Origin: Sphingomonas_O antarctica
GTDB taxonomy: Bacteria > Pseudomonadota > Alphaproteobacteria > Sphingomonadales > Sphingomonadaceae
Length of the DNA: 64,000 bases
Assembly: GCF_965137005.1 (NCBI RefSeq)
Contig: NZ_CBCRXM010000008.1
Span: 1 to 64,000 of the forward strand
Direction of reading: 5' to 3'
Below the pieces are notes generated by a model. That model was given only the letters and a program-made list of their open reading frames with translations. It was not told where the DNA came from and ran no database searches. Shown piece after piece: positions 39,635 to 49,200 of this stretch (its first letter is position 1; each line of letters opens with the position of its first letter). Position numbers and translations under genes: made by a program.

Positions 39635-41179
39635 ATGGATTCGATACTGATCGTCGATTTCGGGAGTCAGGTAACCCAACTGATCGCCCGCCGTGTCCGC
39701 GAAGCGGGCGTTTATTGCGAAATCGCGCCGTTCAACGCCGCCGATGCCGCGTTCGACCGCATGGCACCCAAGGGCCTGATCCTGTCGGGCGGCCCCGCCT
39801 CGGTCACCGACATCGACTCGCCTCGCGCACCCCAACGCTTTTTCGAGGCCGGCCTGCCGATCCTCGGCATTTGCTACGGCCAGCAGACGATGTGCGAACA
39901 GCTCGGTGGCAAGGTCACGTCGCACGGGTCGGGCGAGTTCGGCCGCGCCTATATCGAAGTTGCCGACGGCTGCCGCTTGTTCGACGGCCTGTGGGACGAA
40001 GGCTCACGGCATCAAGTGTGGATGAGCCACGGCGACAAGGTCGATGCCCTGCCCCCCGGCTTCCGCCCCGTCGCGACCAGCGAAGGTGCGCCCTTTGCGA
40101 TCACCGCCGACGAAAGCCGCCGCTTCTACGGCGTCCAGTTCCACCCCGAAGTCGTCCACACCCCCGATGGCGGGAAACTGATTGCCAATTTCGTCCGCCA
40201 CGTCTGCGGCGCGGCGGGCGATTGGTCGATGGCCGGCTATCGCGACGCCAAGATCGCCGACATTCGCGCTCAGGTCGGCGACGGCAAGGTCATTTGCGGA
40301 CTGTCCGGCGGCGTCGATTCGGCGGTTGCGGCGGTGCTGATCCACGAAGCGATCGGTGACCAACTGACCTGCGTCTATGTCGATCACGGCCTGATGCGCC
40401 TCGGCGAAAGCGAGCAGGTGGTCGGCCTGTTCCGCGAACATTACGGCATCCCGTTAATCCACGTCGAAGCCGAAGCGCTGTTCCTCAACGGGCTTGCCGG
40501 GCTGACCGACCCCGAAGCAAAGCGCAAGTTCATCGGCAAGACCTTCATCGAAGTGTTCGAAGCCGAAGCCAAAAAGATCGGCGGGGCAAAGTTCCTCGCT
40601 CAGGGCACGCTCTATCCCGACGTGATCGAAAGCGTCAGCTTCACCGGCGGGCCGTCCGTGACGATCAAGAGCCACCACAATGTCGGCGGCCTGCCCGAAC
40701 GCATGAACATGGCGCTGGTCGAGCCGTTGCGCGAATTGTTCAAGGACGAGGTCCGCGTGCTCGGCCGCGAACTCGGCCTGCCCCCCGCCTTCGTCGGCCG
40801 CCATCCCTTCCCCGGCCCCGGCCTCGCCATCCGCATCCCCGGCGAAGTCACCAAGGACCGCTGCGACATCCTGCGCCAGGCCGACGCGATCTACCTCGAG
40901 GAAATCCGCAACGCCGGCCTCTACGACGCGATCTGGCAGGCCTTCGCGGTGCTGCTCCCGGTCAAGACGGTGGGCGTCATGGGCGACGGCCGCACGTATG
41001 AATCGGTCTGCGGCCTGCGCGCGGTGACCTCGGTCGACGGCATGACCGCCGACATCTACCCCTTCGACGCCGCCTTCCTCAGCCGCGTCGCCACCCGCAT
41101 CGTCAACGAAGTCGGCGGCATCAACCGCGTGGTTTACGACTATACGAGCAAGCCGCCGGGAACGATCGAGTGGGAGTGA
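39635..41179 (+). CDS. guaA: GMP synthase (glutamine-hydrolysing)
   Basis: A 514-residue bifunctional enzyme making GMP from XMP. The N-terminal glutamine amidotransferase has LGICYGQQ (Cys80) and GVQFHPEVVHT; the ATP-pyrophosphatase domain has VICGLSGGVDSAVAA; the C-terminal dimer domain ends KPPGTIEWE as usual. The ATG at 39635 gives the standard start MDSILIVDFGSQ; the longer frame is a shadow of the membrane-protein gene. Confidence 0.96.
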   Translation: MDSILIVDFGSQVTQLIARRVREAGVYCEIAPFNAADAAFDRMAPKGLILSGGPASVTDIDSPRAPQRFFEAGLPILGICYGQQTMCEQLGGKVTSHGSGEFGRAYIEVADGCRLFDGLWDEGSRHQVWMSHGDKVDALPPGFRPVATSEGAPFAITADESRRFYGVQFHPEVVHTPDGGKLIANFVRHVCGAAGDWSMAGYRDAKIADIRAQVGDGKVICGLSGGVDSAVAAVLIHEAIGDQLTCVYVDHGLMRLGESEQVVGLFREHYGIPLIHVEAEALFLNGLAGLTDPEAKRKFIGKTFIEVFEAEAKKIGGAKFLAQGTLYPDVIESVSFTGGPSVTIKSHHNVGGLPERMNMALVEPLRELFKDEVRVLGRELGLPPAFVGRHPFPGPGLAIRIPGEVTKDRCDILRQADAIYLEEIRNAGLYDAIWQAFAVLLPVKTVGVMGDGRTYESVCGLRAVTSVDGMTADIYPFDAAFLSRVATRIVNEVGGINRVVYDYTSKPPGTIEWE

Positions 41180-41210
41180 ACCCGGCCGCGGCCATCGGGC
41201 CGAACGTCCA

Positions 41211-42146
41211 TCACATGTCGGGGACGATCAGCAGTTTACCTTTCGGCAGGCCGGTCGTTTCCAAGGCGACGATGGCCGGTATCGCTGCCGAAAGCGGAAC
41301 GGTTTTGGCGATTTTGGGCTTGAGTTTGCCCTGAACCATCGCGTCCGCGATCTCGGCCATTCCGTCGGGCGTGGCCGTCCCGAAGACGGTTTTATGGCGG
41401 GCGGACACCAGACTCCGGATCATCTTGGCCGGGGTGATCACGATATGGAGCGCCACGCCGCCGCGCTTCAAAAGCGTACCGCACTGCTTGAGCGACAATG
41501 CGCCCGCGGTGTCGAAGACCAGGTCGAATTGACTGGCATAGGTGCCGACGTCGAACTGGCGATAATCGATCGCCTCGGTTACGCCTAACTCCAACGCCTC
41601 TTCACGGTCAGACGCGCTGCAACTGCCGGTAACAACCGCGCTTCGGAAGAGCGCCAACTGCACCGCCGCGCGGCCCACTCCGCCCATGCATCCGGAAATG
41701 AAAACCGATTGGCCCGCGCGAAGTTTGGCTTTGCCGACGAGCGCGGTCCACGCCGTGATGCTGACGATCGGCATGGCCCCGGCAACCTCGAAGGAAATGG
41801 CCGGCGGCTTTTTGAAAACATTCTTTTCCTGCGTCAGCATCGCTTCGGCAAAGGTGCCCGCTTCCTTCATGTCGGTGGCACCGAAAACCTCGTCGCCGAC
41901 ATTCACCCGCGTGACGCCGCTCCCGACGGCCTCGACGACGCCGGCGAAATCGTGGCCCAATCCGCGCGGGAATTGACGCCCGGTCATCGATTTCACCTCA
42001 CCGCGCCGGATCACCCAATCCATCGGATTGACCGACGCCGCGCGCATCCGCACGCGGACCTGCATCGGCGCGGGTTCGGCCAGCTCGACATCGTCCAGCC
42101 TCAATTCCTGCGGACCGCCGTATCGGCTATACTGTATGCGTTTCAT
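41211..42146 (-). CDS. Zinc-free alcohol dehydrogenase / quinone oxidoreductase
   Basis: A 311-residue medium-chain reductase without the zinc cysteines, of the quinone-oxidoreductase type (ASVNPMDWVIRRGE, GLGHDFAGVVEAVGSGV, FISGCMGGVGRAAVQ as the NADP-binding region). Substrates are probably reactive enones or quinones. The ATG at 42146 has a GAGGAG site. It is divergent from a TetR regulator with three TGTCA repeats between them. Confidence 0.88.
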   Translation of the reverse strand: MKRIQYSRYGGPQELRLDDVELAEPAPMQVRVRMRAASVNPMDWVIRRGEVKSMTGRQFPRGLGHDFAGVVEAVGSGVTRVNVGDEVFGATDMKEAGTFAEAMLTQEKNVFKKPPAISFEVAGAMPIVSITAWTALVGKAKLRAGQSVFISGCMGGVGRAAVQLALFRSAVVTGSCSASDREEALELGVTEAIDYRQFDVGTYASQFDLVFDTAGALSLKQCGTLLKRGGVALHIVITPAKMIRSLVSARHKTVFGTATPDGMAEIADAMVQGKLKPKIAKTVPLSAAIPAIVALETTGLPKGKLLIVPDM

Positions 42147-42203
42147 GCCACACTCCTCGATCTCGACTTCGCCGCAGCGGCGATGCATCTAAAGGTCATG
42201 GAC

Positions 42204-42233
42204 TGACACTAACCATAATGACAGTTGCTGACA
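42204..42233. promoter_or_regulatory. TGTCA repeats between TetR and reductase genes
   Basis: On the minus strand TGTCA occurs at 42233-42229, 42223-42219 and 42208-42204, at steps of 10 and 15 bp, in the 103-bp divergent gap. The regular phasing suggests an operator for the adjacent TetR protein; no perfect palindrome was found. Confidence 0.4.
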
Positions 42234-42249
42234 ATATAGGAGTTGAGGG

Positions 42250-42831
42250 GTGCCGCGAAGCGGGGTTGAGGCAAGGCGCCGTTTGCAGGGCGCGGCGTTG
42301 GAATTGTGGAGCGCGCGCGGTTACGACGCGACAACGGCCGCCGAGATCGCAGCTCGCGCCGGGGTCACCGAACGAACGTTTTTCCGGCATTTCCCGGACA
42401 AGCGCGAGGTTTTGTTCGATGGCGCCGCCGCCATGCGGACGCTGGTCGCAGATGCCCTCGAACGGACACCGTCCATACTGCCGCCGTTTCAAGCGCTCCG
42501 GGCGGCGTTCGGCGCGGTTGAACCGCTACTCGCCGCGAACCTCGCCTTTTCCGGAACACGGCAGCGGGTCATATCGGAAACGCCGGCATTGCAAGAGCGC
42601 GAATTGTCGAAAAGCGCCGCTTTGACCAAGACATTGGCCGACGGGCTTCAGAACCGCGGCGTCGATCCCGACGTCGCAAGGCTCGCGGCTATGGCGGGGA
42701 TGGCGGCGTTCGGTCACGCCGTCGCCGCGTGGATGAGGGTTCCCGAACAAAGTCTGGACGCTCATCTGGCGCTGGCGTTCGATCAACTAAGCGCGTTGTC
42801 GGCCCCGGACGTGCAGAACGGACGCCGATAA
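42250..42831 (+). CDS. TetR family regulator
   Basis: A 193-residue regulator. The HTH is TAAEIAARAGVTERTFFRHF near residues 28-50, followed by a divergent helical ligand domain. GTG start with AGGAG 7 nt upstream. It is divergently arranged with the quinone-oxidoreductase gene, which it most likely represses, and probably itself. Confidence 0.88.
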   Translation: MPRSGVEARRRLQGAALELWSARGYDATTAAEIAARAGVTERTFFRHFPDKREVLFDGAAAMRTLVADALERTPSILPPFQALRAAFGAVEPLLAANLAFSGTRQRVISETPALQERELSKSAALTKTLADGLQNRGVDPDVARLAAMAGMAAFGHAVAAWMRVPEQSLDAHLALAFDQLSALSAPDVQNGRR

Positions 42832-43046
42832 TCGTGCGCGTCGAGGACTTCACACAATGAATCTGTACGGCATCCCAAACTGCGAGCAATTATTTTCTAT
42901 CCGCGCAGACGCCACGTCGCTCTAAGTGGCTGGATGCCAACGTCCGCTTTGCGCGCGGGCAATTCCGCTGCAAACGACTGCTATTGGGTGGCAAGCCGTC
43001 ATATGCGTGCCATCTGGCTCGCGACCGATGTTATCCGCAGTCGGGG

Positions 43047-43919
43047 TCAAGCGTGTTGAATGCGTCTCGTCGCACGACGCTTTATCTCGCCTACGAGGCC
43101 TAGCCCGCCGATCATCATCGCCCAGCTTGCAGGTTCGGGAACAGCGCCAGCCGCAGTTAGGAAGTTGTTCGACGCTGAAGTAAATGTCACAGTGCTGGGC
43201 AAGGTGAAACGAACTGTCGATGTGTGGGAGAAATCAACAGTCGAATCGGCATACGTAGTGCTACGAAGAGTCGAACTGAAGTCGACGATAGTTGAAGCTC
43301 CACGAAGATTGAACACCCCGGTAAACAACATTCCGTTCTGGGTCAGCGTAGTCGAATATGACTGCCAGTTTGATGCGCCTGGCTGGAAGCCAGTGGGACC
43401 AGCCCTTGTGGTATCGTTTTGAATATAAAGTCCCGCGTTATTTAGAAATAACGTGCTGCGAATGGCCCCGGTTCCCGAATCGAATCTGCCTGAGAAGCTA
43501 CCGTCCAGACCGTAAGACACAGTGATAGGCGTAATCTGGTCTGCATTGGCACCTTGTACCAAGAAAGTAAGACGATCCGTGATGGCTGATTCAGAGCGTG
43601 TCGCTGCTGGCTCTCCACCAAGCCTTGCATCATTTGAAGAACCGTACACACCCATCTTGCCCGTCGACATGTCCGAGTATGCTGATGCAGCGGCATTGAT
43701 CGGAGTTTGCGAGAACGAGGACTGTGCGCTTGACCTAGCGTTTGCCACGATCGTCCGCGTCCCGTCATCGTGATAACGAGGCGAGGACTCATAGAATCCG
43801 TTGTCGCTCGTACCCGCACGTGTCCAAGCACTGGTCCCTACGGTTTGCGCGCTTGCAAGTTGGGTCGCAAAAACAGCAAGCCCGATGGCAAAAGATGCTT
43901 TGATCAAAGCGGAACTCAT
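43047..43919 (-). CDS. PEPxxWA-CTERM exported protein
   Basis: A 290-residue exported protein. MSSALIKASFAIGLAVFATQ is the signal peptide; the mature region is Ser/Thr-rich and beta-like (SAWTRAGTSDNGFYESSP, FSGRFDSGTGAIRSTLF). The end VPEPASWAMMIGGLGLVG plus KRRATRR is the sorting signal. Base composition is visibly less GC-rich than neighbours, suggesting a different origin or relaxed codon use. A CC-AAAT-GG box lies 88 bp upstream of the start. Function unknown. Confidence 0.82.
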   Translation of the reverse strand: MSSALIKASFAIGLAVFATQLASAQTVGTSAWTRAGTSDNGFYESSPRYHDDGTRTIVANARSSAQSSFSQTPINAAASAYSDMSTGKMGVYGSSNDARLGGEPAATRSESAITDRLTFLVQGANADQITPITVSYGLDGSFSGRFDSGTGAIRSTLFLNNAGLYIQNDTTRAGPTGFQPGASNWQSYSTTLTQNGMLFTGVFNLRGASTIVDFSSTLRSTTYADSTVDFSHTSTVRFTLPSTVTFTSASNNFLTAAGAVPEPASWAMMIGGLGLVGEIKRRATRRIQHA

Positions 43920-44242
43920 CACTCTACGCCCCCCATACTGCGCCCACGCCATTTGTGCGGACCCCACCCAGTAAAAATGGTCGACCCGAGTTTGGCAAAC
44001 AATAGGCCAAATGGGCTAGGCAGAGGAGACCCGCACCACTTTGGCACAGTTTGGAAGTTCGAGACGTTGAACGTCCGGTTTTCCGCGTCATTCCAGAGAA
44101 TCGTTCCTCGCTCATCGGTGAATGCTAGCGTCCGCTTGCAGGCAGCGCCACCAGAGCCATAAACGGTAACAACTGGGGCGTTACCCGACAGACAGCTTTG
44201 CGCCCATTTCCGGACGTTCGGCACGATTTTTGCCAGTCCCAA
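43919..44242 (-). CDS. Uncertain ORF upstream of PEPxxWA gene
   Basis: A 107-residue frame (MGLAKIVPNVRKWAQSC ... GSGGAACKRTLAFTDERGTI) ending in a TGATG overlap with the PEPxxWA gene. It covers the likely promoter and the CC-AAAT-GG box, which argues against it; I recognise no family. Either a leader ORF or chance. Confidence 0.25.
   Translation of the reverse strand: MGLAKIVPNVRKWAQSCLSGNAPVVTVYGSGGAACKRTLAFTDERGTILWNDAENRTFNVSNFQTVPKWCGSPLPSPFGLLFAKLGSTIFTGWGPHKWRGRSMGGVE
44005..44017 (-). promoter_or_regulatory. CC-AAAT-GG box upstream of PEPxxWA gene
   Basis: GGCCAAATGGGCT with the core CCAAATGG, 88 bp before the ATG at 43919. It matches the boxes at 17571 and 51034 in the core and symmetry. 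I see no convincing gene in the rest of 43920-44310. Confidence 0.4.
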
Positions 44243-44310
44243 AAGCGGTCATAGGTTCGGCCACGCGAACGAGCACGATTGGCTGATTAGCGGAAGTCCA
44301 TAGCGCCTTC

Positions 44311-44898
44311 TTAGTCGCACAGTCCCAAGGCGCGGGCGCGGAGCACCGCCTGCACCCGGCTCTGCGCGCCGAGCGCGCCGAACAATTCGGTCAGGTGTGC
44401 GCGCACGGTACGTTCGGCGATACAAAGGCGGTGACGGATTTCCCTGTTGCCATGTCCTTCGCACAGCAAAGCAAGTACCTGGCGCTGGCGCTCGGTGAGC
44501 ATAGGTGCGTCGCGATGGCCCGCGTCCCAGCCTTCGCCCCCGGCTGCGATCGCCTCAATCCGCTCGACCATCGTTGCGGGCTCGGACGCCTTCGCGATAT
44601 AGCCTTTTGCACCGGCTACGCGTGCTCGTTCACGGGCGGCAGCATCGTCGCGGCCCGAGACGATGGCGCAGGGCAGAAGCGGCACGGCATCGGCGATGCG
44701 CGCAAGAGTTTGAAATCCGTCCGCACCGGGCAGTTGCAAATCGATCAAAGCGATGTCGAAACGCTCACGCAGCACCGCGATTTCGGCATCTTCACCGCGG
44801 CCTACCGCGGTGCACAGCCACGCCGGACGCGCTTCCCCGATCATCGCTGCGAAGCCTTGGCGGAACAACGGATGATCGTCGACTAGCAGCAGTCGCAT
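44311..44898 (-). CDS. NarL/FixJ-type response regulator
   Basis: A 195-residue response regulator. The receiver has LLLVDDHPLFRQGF (acidic pair), the phospho-acceptor Asp53 in ALIDLQLPG, and Lys in GAKGYIAK. The LuxR-type HTH is LTERQRQVLALLCEGHGNRE with CIAERTVRAHLTELF. No sensor kinase is adjacent. The ATG at 44898 is preceded by GGGGG 6 nt away, and that Shine-Dalgarno lies in the arm of a 9-bp hairpin (44905-44933). It is 42 bp downstream of a PEPxxWA gene and is a candidate regulator of the CC-AAAT-GG boxes (inference). Confidence 0.88.
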   Translation of the reverse strand: MRLLLVDDHPLFRQGFAAMIGEARPAWLCTAVGRGEDAEIAVLRERFDIALIDLQLPGADGFQTLARIADAVPLLPCAIVSGRDDAAARERARVAGAKGYIAKASEPATMVERIEAIAAGGEGWDAGHRDAPMLTERQRQVLALLCEGHGNREIRHRLCIAERTVRAHLTELFGALGAQSRVQAVLRARALGLCD

Positions 44899-44904
44899 GT
44901 GCAT

Positions 44905-44933
44905 CCCCCGCGCGACATCGTGCTGCGCGGGGG
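44905..44933 (-). promoter_or_regulatory. Hairpin covering the regulator's Shine-Dalgarno
   Basis: CCCCCGCGC (44905-44913) pairs perfectly with GCGCGGGGG (44925-44933). On the minus strand the 3' arm ends in GGGGG, the ribosome-binding site of the response regulator (ATG at 44898). The hairpin could limit its translation, or act as a partial terminator/processing site after the PEPxxWA gene. Confidence 0.6.
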
Positions 44934-44940
44934 TTTCCGA

Positions 44941-45930
44941 TCAAGCGGTCACGTAGGTGACACGGCGGCGGCGGATCGCCCCGCCCAGAATGCCGAAGCC
45001 GCTAAGCATCATCGCCCAGCTGGCGGGCTCGGGCACCGCGCCGCCACCAATGAAGTTGAACCCGCCGTTGCCGAGACCGCCCGGTACGTTGAAGGTCAGG
45101 TTACTGCCATATTGGCCAAGCTGCGTATTGTAATTGATCGTCGGGTCGATGAACGCCGTCGCATCGCCGGGACAGCTATAGGGAAAACAGCCGCCATTAC
45201 CCGATTCGGCTGTCGCACCCATCGAGAACACCGCGTAGAAGCTGTTCGGGTCGCCGCCGCTGAATTCCGTGCCGCGCCTGAAGCCAAGGTTCATTGACCA
45301 ATTTCCCGTGGTGCATGGCCCCGTGCTGAAATAATATCCGCAGTTGGACGAGAAATTATAGCCTGTGCCCGGTCCATCAAACTGGCTGTAAGCGCTCACG
45401 ATGCCCTTGGCAGTGCCACTAATCGAGATTCCATAAGCACCCGACACGCTGGCAAGCGGCCCGTGCGCGAGGATTGCGGCAACGGCATCGGCGACCGTGC
45501 TGTTGCTTGCGGTCAAGGCGAGACTGTAGCCCAGTCCAGCGCTGACGTCGTTGCGTCCATAGTAATCGCCTTGGTGTGAGATCGCGGTTGCCCGCGCACT
45601 GGCGATGTCGGCGGTGAACGTGATATGGGAGGTGTCGTCGCCCAAACTATACGGAGCATCGGTCAATACGGTACCTCCCGGTCCGTGGCCGAAGATATAG
45701 ACCGTTGGAATGCCGTTGGGGTAGTAAGTTTGACCCTCCAGAACATTGCCTTCGGGCGCGACAAAAAAGCTTCCCAAGCGAGACGCGCCGATTACGGGTG
45801 CGCTTGGCGGCGGCGGCGGGCTCGGCGGTGGACATGAATCGACTCCGCAGCCGCCGCCCTCAGCGGCGGCGGGCGCTCCGGACAAAGCGATAACCGCGCA
45901 AGCGGTGGCGACGAGCAACGAGTGCTTCAT
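44941..45930 (-). CDS. PEPxxWA-CTERM exported protein with Pro-rich linker
   Basis: A 329-residue exported protein. MKHSLLVATACAVIALSGAPA is the signal peptide, then a CGVDSCPPPSPPPPPSAP linker and a beta-rich body with several cysteines (SSNCGYYFSTGPC, GGCFPYSCPGD), likely disulfides. The end VPEPASWAMMLSGFGILGG with IRRRR is the sorting signal. GGAG site before the ATG at 45930. The palindrome GCCTAAATAGGC lies 89 bp upstream. It is followed by the response regulator and probably co-transcribed with it. Confidence 0.83.
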   Translation of the reverse strand: MKHSLLVATACAVIALSGAPAAAEGGGCGVDSCPPPSPPPPPSAPVIGASRLGSFFVAPEGNVLEGQTYYPNGIPTVYIFGHGPGGTVLTDAPYSLGDDTSHITFTADIASARATAISHQGDYYGRNDVSAGLGYSLALTASNSTVADAVAAILAHGPLASVSGAYGISISGTAKGIVSAYSQFDGPGTGYNFSSNCGYYFSTGPCTTGNWSMNLGFRRGTEFSGGDPNSFYAVFSMGATAESGNGGCFPYSCPGDATAFIDPTINYNTQLGQYGSNLTFNVPGGLGNGGFNFIGGGAVPEPASWAMMLSGFGILGGAIRRRRVTYVTA

Positions 45931-46018
45931 GAGATAGCTCCAACGATGGGCAGCCGTCGCGACTTGTATCGGCTTTGACGACGTTTCCTTTGCGTTGAAA
46001 CTCAACAGCTTCTCAATT

Positions 46019-46030
46019 GCCTAAATAGGC
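46019..46030 (-). promoter_or_regulatory. CC-AAAT-GG-related box
   Basis: GCCTAAATAGGC, arms GCCTA/TAGGC, 89 bp upstream of the PEPxxWA gene start at 45930. It has the same layout (C-C-y-AAAT-r-G-G) as the boxes at 17571, 44005 and 51034. In the remaining 45931-46251 gap I see no gene. Confidence 0.4.
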
Positions 46031-46251
46031 ATAGTCCCGCCGGTGATCACCGTCCTTGTCTTATATTGGGACCGGAACCCGTATGAGTCCTATGAACGAC
46101 AGGTTTGCGCCTGAAGCCTGGTCGTTCCAACTGGCGAAGGAATGCCGAAAGCGGTCATCTGTTGATGGCGGTTTTGAGGTCAAATAACGGCTTGAAGTGG
46201 GACTTTTCTGACGTTCCTTGGGATATATCGAATGTCAGCTTACGCCCACAA

Positions 46252-49200
46252 CTATTTCTTCACGAAAGCAGCAGCTCCCGAGATCGACTGGTTGGTCGCG
46301 CCAGCACTGTTGCTGATCGCATAAGTAATCCCAGCCTGTGCGCCGCCAACTCCAGATAAAAATCCTTGGATCGAAGCGGAGCATCCGCTGCCACTGCCCG
46401 CACATGCGGCGCCACCCGTGGGAACCGGGATCGACCCGGCAAATTGGTACGGATTGGAAGGATTGGCGATCGGTCCTCCGTAGCCCAGCGTGCTGGCCGT
46501 CGTATCGGCCGATCCTCCTGCGGTCTTCATGGCGTAGGCGGTTCCGCCGACAGTGGCGACGAGATCTAACCCGACATGCCGGGTTGCAAACCCCACTCCC
46601 ATAGTGCCCGTCAGCGTCCCTGGCGCCTGAGAACCGTCTGCGATGGTTGGGGCGGTCGCCCCAGCGAGCGCATAGACAGCCGATCCCGTGATCGGGACTC
46701 CCGTTGCCGGGTCACCCGTGACGATATGCTGTCCCTGATTAGCCGTGAACGTGCCTTGCACATTGCCGGTGCTGTAATTGTTGACGCTCGAGCCATTGGT
46801 CCAGCGTGACCAAGCGATGCGACCGACGCTGGTAACGTCGGAGACGCCGGCCTCCGCTATCGTCGTGCTCCCCGATGCCGCCTGAACATATTGCCCGTCA
46901 TCATAGCCGGTGATCGCACCCGTGGCCGTTGAGGTGACCTTGTACGATTGCGAAGTCCCGCTCACGAGCAGATTGTCCTTGGACCCATTGGCTCCGTTGC
47001 CCGAAAGCCGGATGACCGAAGCAAAGGCCTGTCCGGTCCGTAACGTGCCCGCCGTTGCCGCCGGGTAGGTTGGCAAAGCCGACGTGCTAGTTTTGGTAAA
47101 CAACGCCGCGCCACTGATTGCAGGATACAAATTGAGATCGCTATGCGCGCCAGCCCCATCGAATATGCGATAGACGACGCCTGCGAGACCGACCTCGGTT
47201 CCACCGGTCTGTATACCAACACTGAGGATGCATGCCGAGCCACTCTGACAGTCGTGCCCCGTCGCCGTTATGGCGGTCCCGCTAGTCGTAAAGCCCAGGC
47301 TTCCAAGCGGAACGGTGGGACGCGAAATGCCGCCAGCGGTCAAAAAAGTATATACGTCGGTTCCCAGCGCATCGATCGCGGTGATCTGACCCTCCAGGCC
47401 ATATGTAGCTGCCGCATAACTGGCACCACTACCTGTTACCGAAATGCCCAGTTTGCCAGTGAAAGATGCCGAACTCGTCACGCGGCCGTTGCTGTAGGTG
47501 GGCATCGTCGCGGCCGCGAGCGTGTAAGAAAATAATCCGCCTGCGGTTGGCGCGACTGGCTTGGCCAGCGCAATGTAATGCGCACCTTGCGTAGCGAAAA
47601 ACAATGCAGTGCCGGAGGTCGATGTGTCTACAGCGCCGCCATTCCAGCGACCGATCTCCCATCCCGCACCAGCTGCCTGATCTGCAACACTTGCCGTCGT
47701 GCGACTAACGAGGGTGCCGCCAATGGATTGCAGCGCTCCGGTTGAATCATAGGTCAAGCCGATTTGCGGAAACTGGGCGAGCACCGGTATGCCGTTCGCA
47801 GAGTCCTGCCCAACGATCGTGACGGCATTAACGCCCGTGGTCAGTCCGCTTCCCGCAGAAGAGCCCGATGTCGTGCCCGACGGGACCGATGTGGCGAGAT
47901 TGTTGGCACCGGACAGGTAGAGCGCAACCGCTCCGTCCAGTCGATTGCTTATGTCATACACGAGCGCTGCTCCCGTCAGATCTTTCGAGAATCCGCCCTT
48001 GAGGGACCCTGTGCAACTGGTCGTGCCGGAGCCGGACACGCCGCATAGTTTGAATGTGCCGCTTGCTGTGAACAACGTCGAGAAATTGCCCGATCCGTCG
48101 ATCGATGAGCCGAAGGTGTTCTGCTCGGGATGAGCGACGCCGCCGGGCGTGGTGAAGGTATATATTTGATTGCCGGCGGTCTCGGGCATCATTATCGTCG
48201 CCTGGAAACCGATTTTGGGTGTGGTACCGAACGCAACAGAAAGCCCCGCGCTCGTGAGTGTCCCAGGCGCGGTCGAGCCATCTTGGAACGTCGGCTTGGT
48301 CGCCGAGACGAGCGAGTAAGTCGCAATCCCTCCGGATACGGGCAGCACGGCGATCGCCGAGCCGAAGGCATAATGCAGCCCTTGATTGGCGGTCGCCTTG
48401 ATGTCGCTCGGATAGATGCCGCCTGTACCTTGCCCATTCGCCCACCGTCCGATGGCAATGCCCCCGTTCGCATAAACCTCGAGGTTTTGCATCGTCCCAC
48501 GCTTTTCGCTGGTGCCGCCAAACAGCAAGGCATCCATTCCACCCTGGGCATCCAACGTCGGCTTATAGGCAACAGATGCCTCGACGACCTGACCCTGCTG
48601 CGCGGGTGAGAAATAAGGTTCGGCGAAAGCGCCGGTATAGGTCGTGCCCGGAGCCGCAAGGGTTCCCGACCCGGTATTCCCCGGCGGGCTTGGCAATGGG
48701 GCCGGCCCTGGCGTTGGCGTCGGCGTCGGCGTCGGCGTCGGCGTTGGTGTCGGTGTCGGTGTCGGGGTTGGNGTTGGNGTTGGCGTTGGCGTTGGCGTTG
48801 GCGTTGGCGTNGGCGTNGGNGTGGGCGTCGGCGTCGGAGCAGGGGTTGGTGTTGGAGCAGGGGTTGGCGTCGGCGCTGGTGTCGGAGTGGGCGCGGGCGT
48901 AGGTGTCGGCGATGGGCTTGGGGTCGGGCTACCGGCGATGGGGGAAATCAGGCGCTGGGCGTCCGCGATCAATTGGGCAAGAACCGCCTGATTATACTGG
49001 CTGTTGCCAACTAACGTTTTCAAATACGCCAGGACCTGCGCCGGCGTGCCGTTGGGCAGCGCGGGAATGGCGGGGTTCTGCGTGATCTGTAATAGTTGGA
49101 CAGGATGGGCAGGATCTCCCAGCGGAATGACGGGTGGCACCGCCTGCGCGCCCGACGCGAACACCAGGCCGGGACTTCCGCCGACGCTCGCATGATAGGC

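Noticed and set aside
48713..48912. Regular repeats resembling a CRISPR array
   Set aside because: Units are 6 bp, have no spacers, and encode a Pro-Thr linker.
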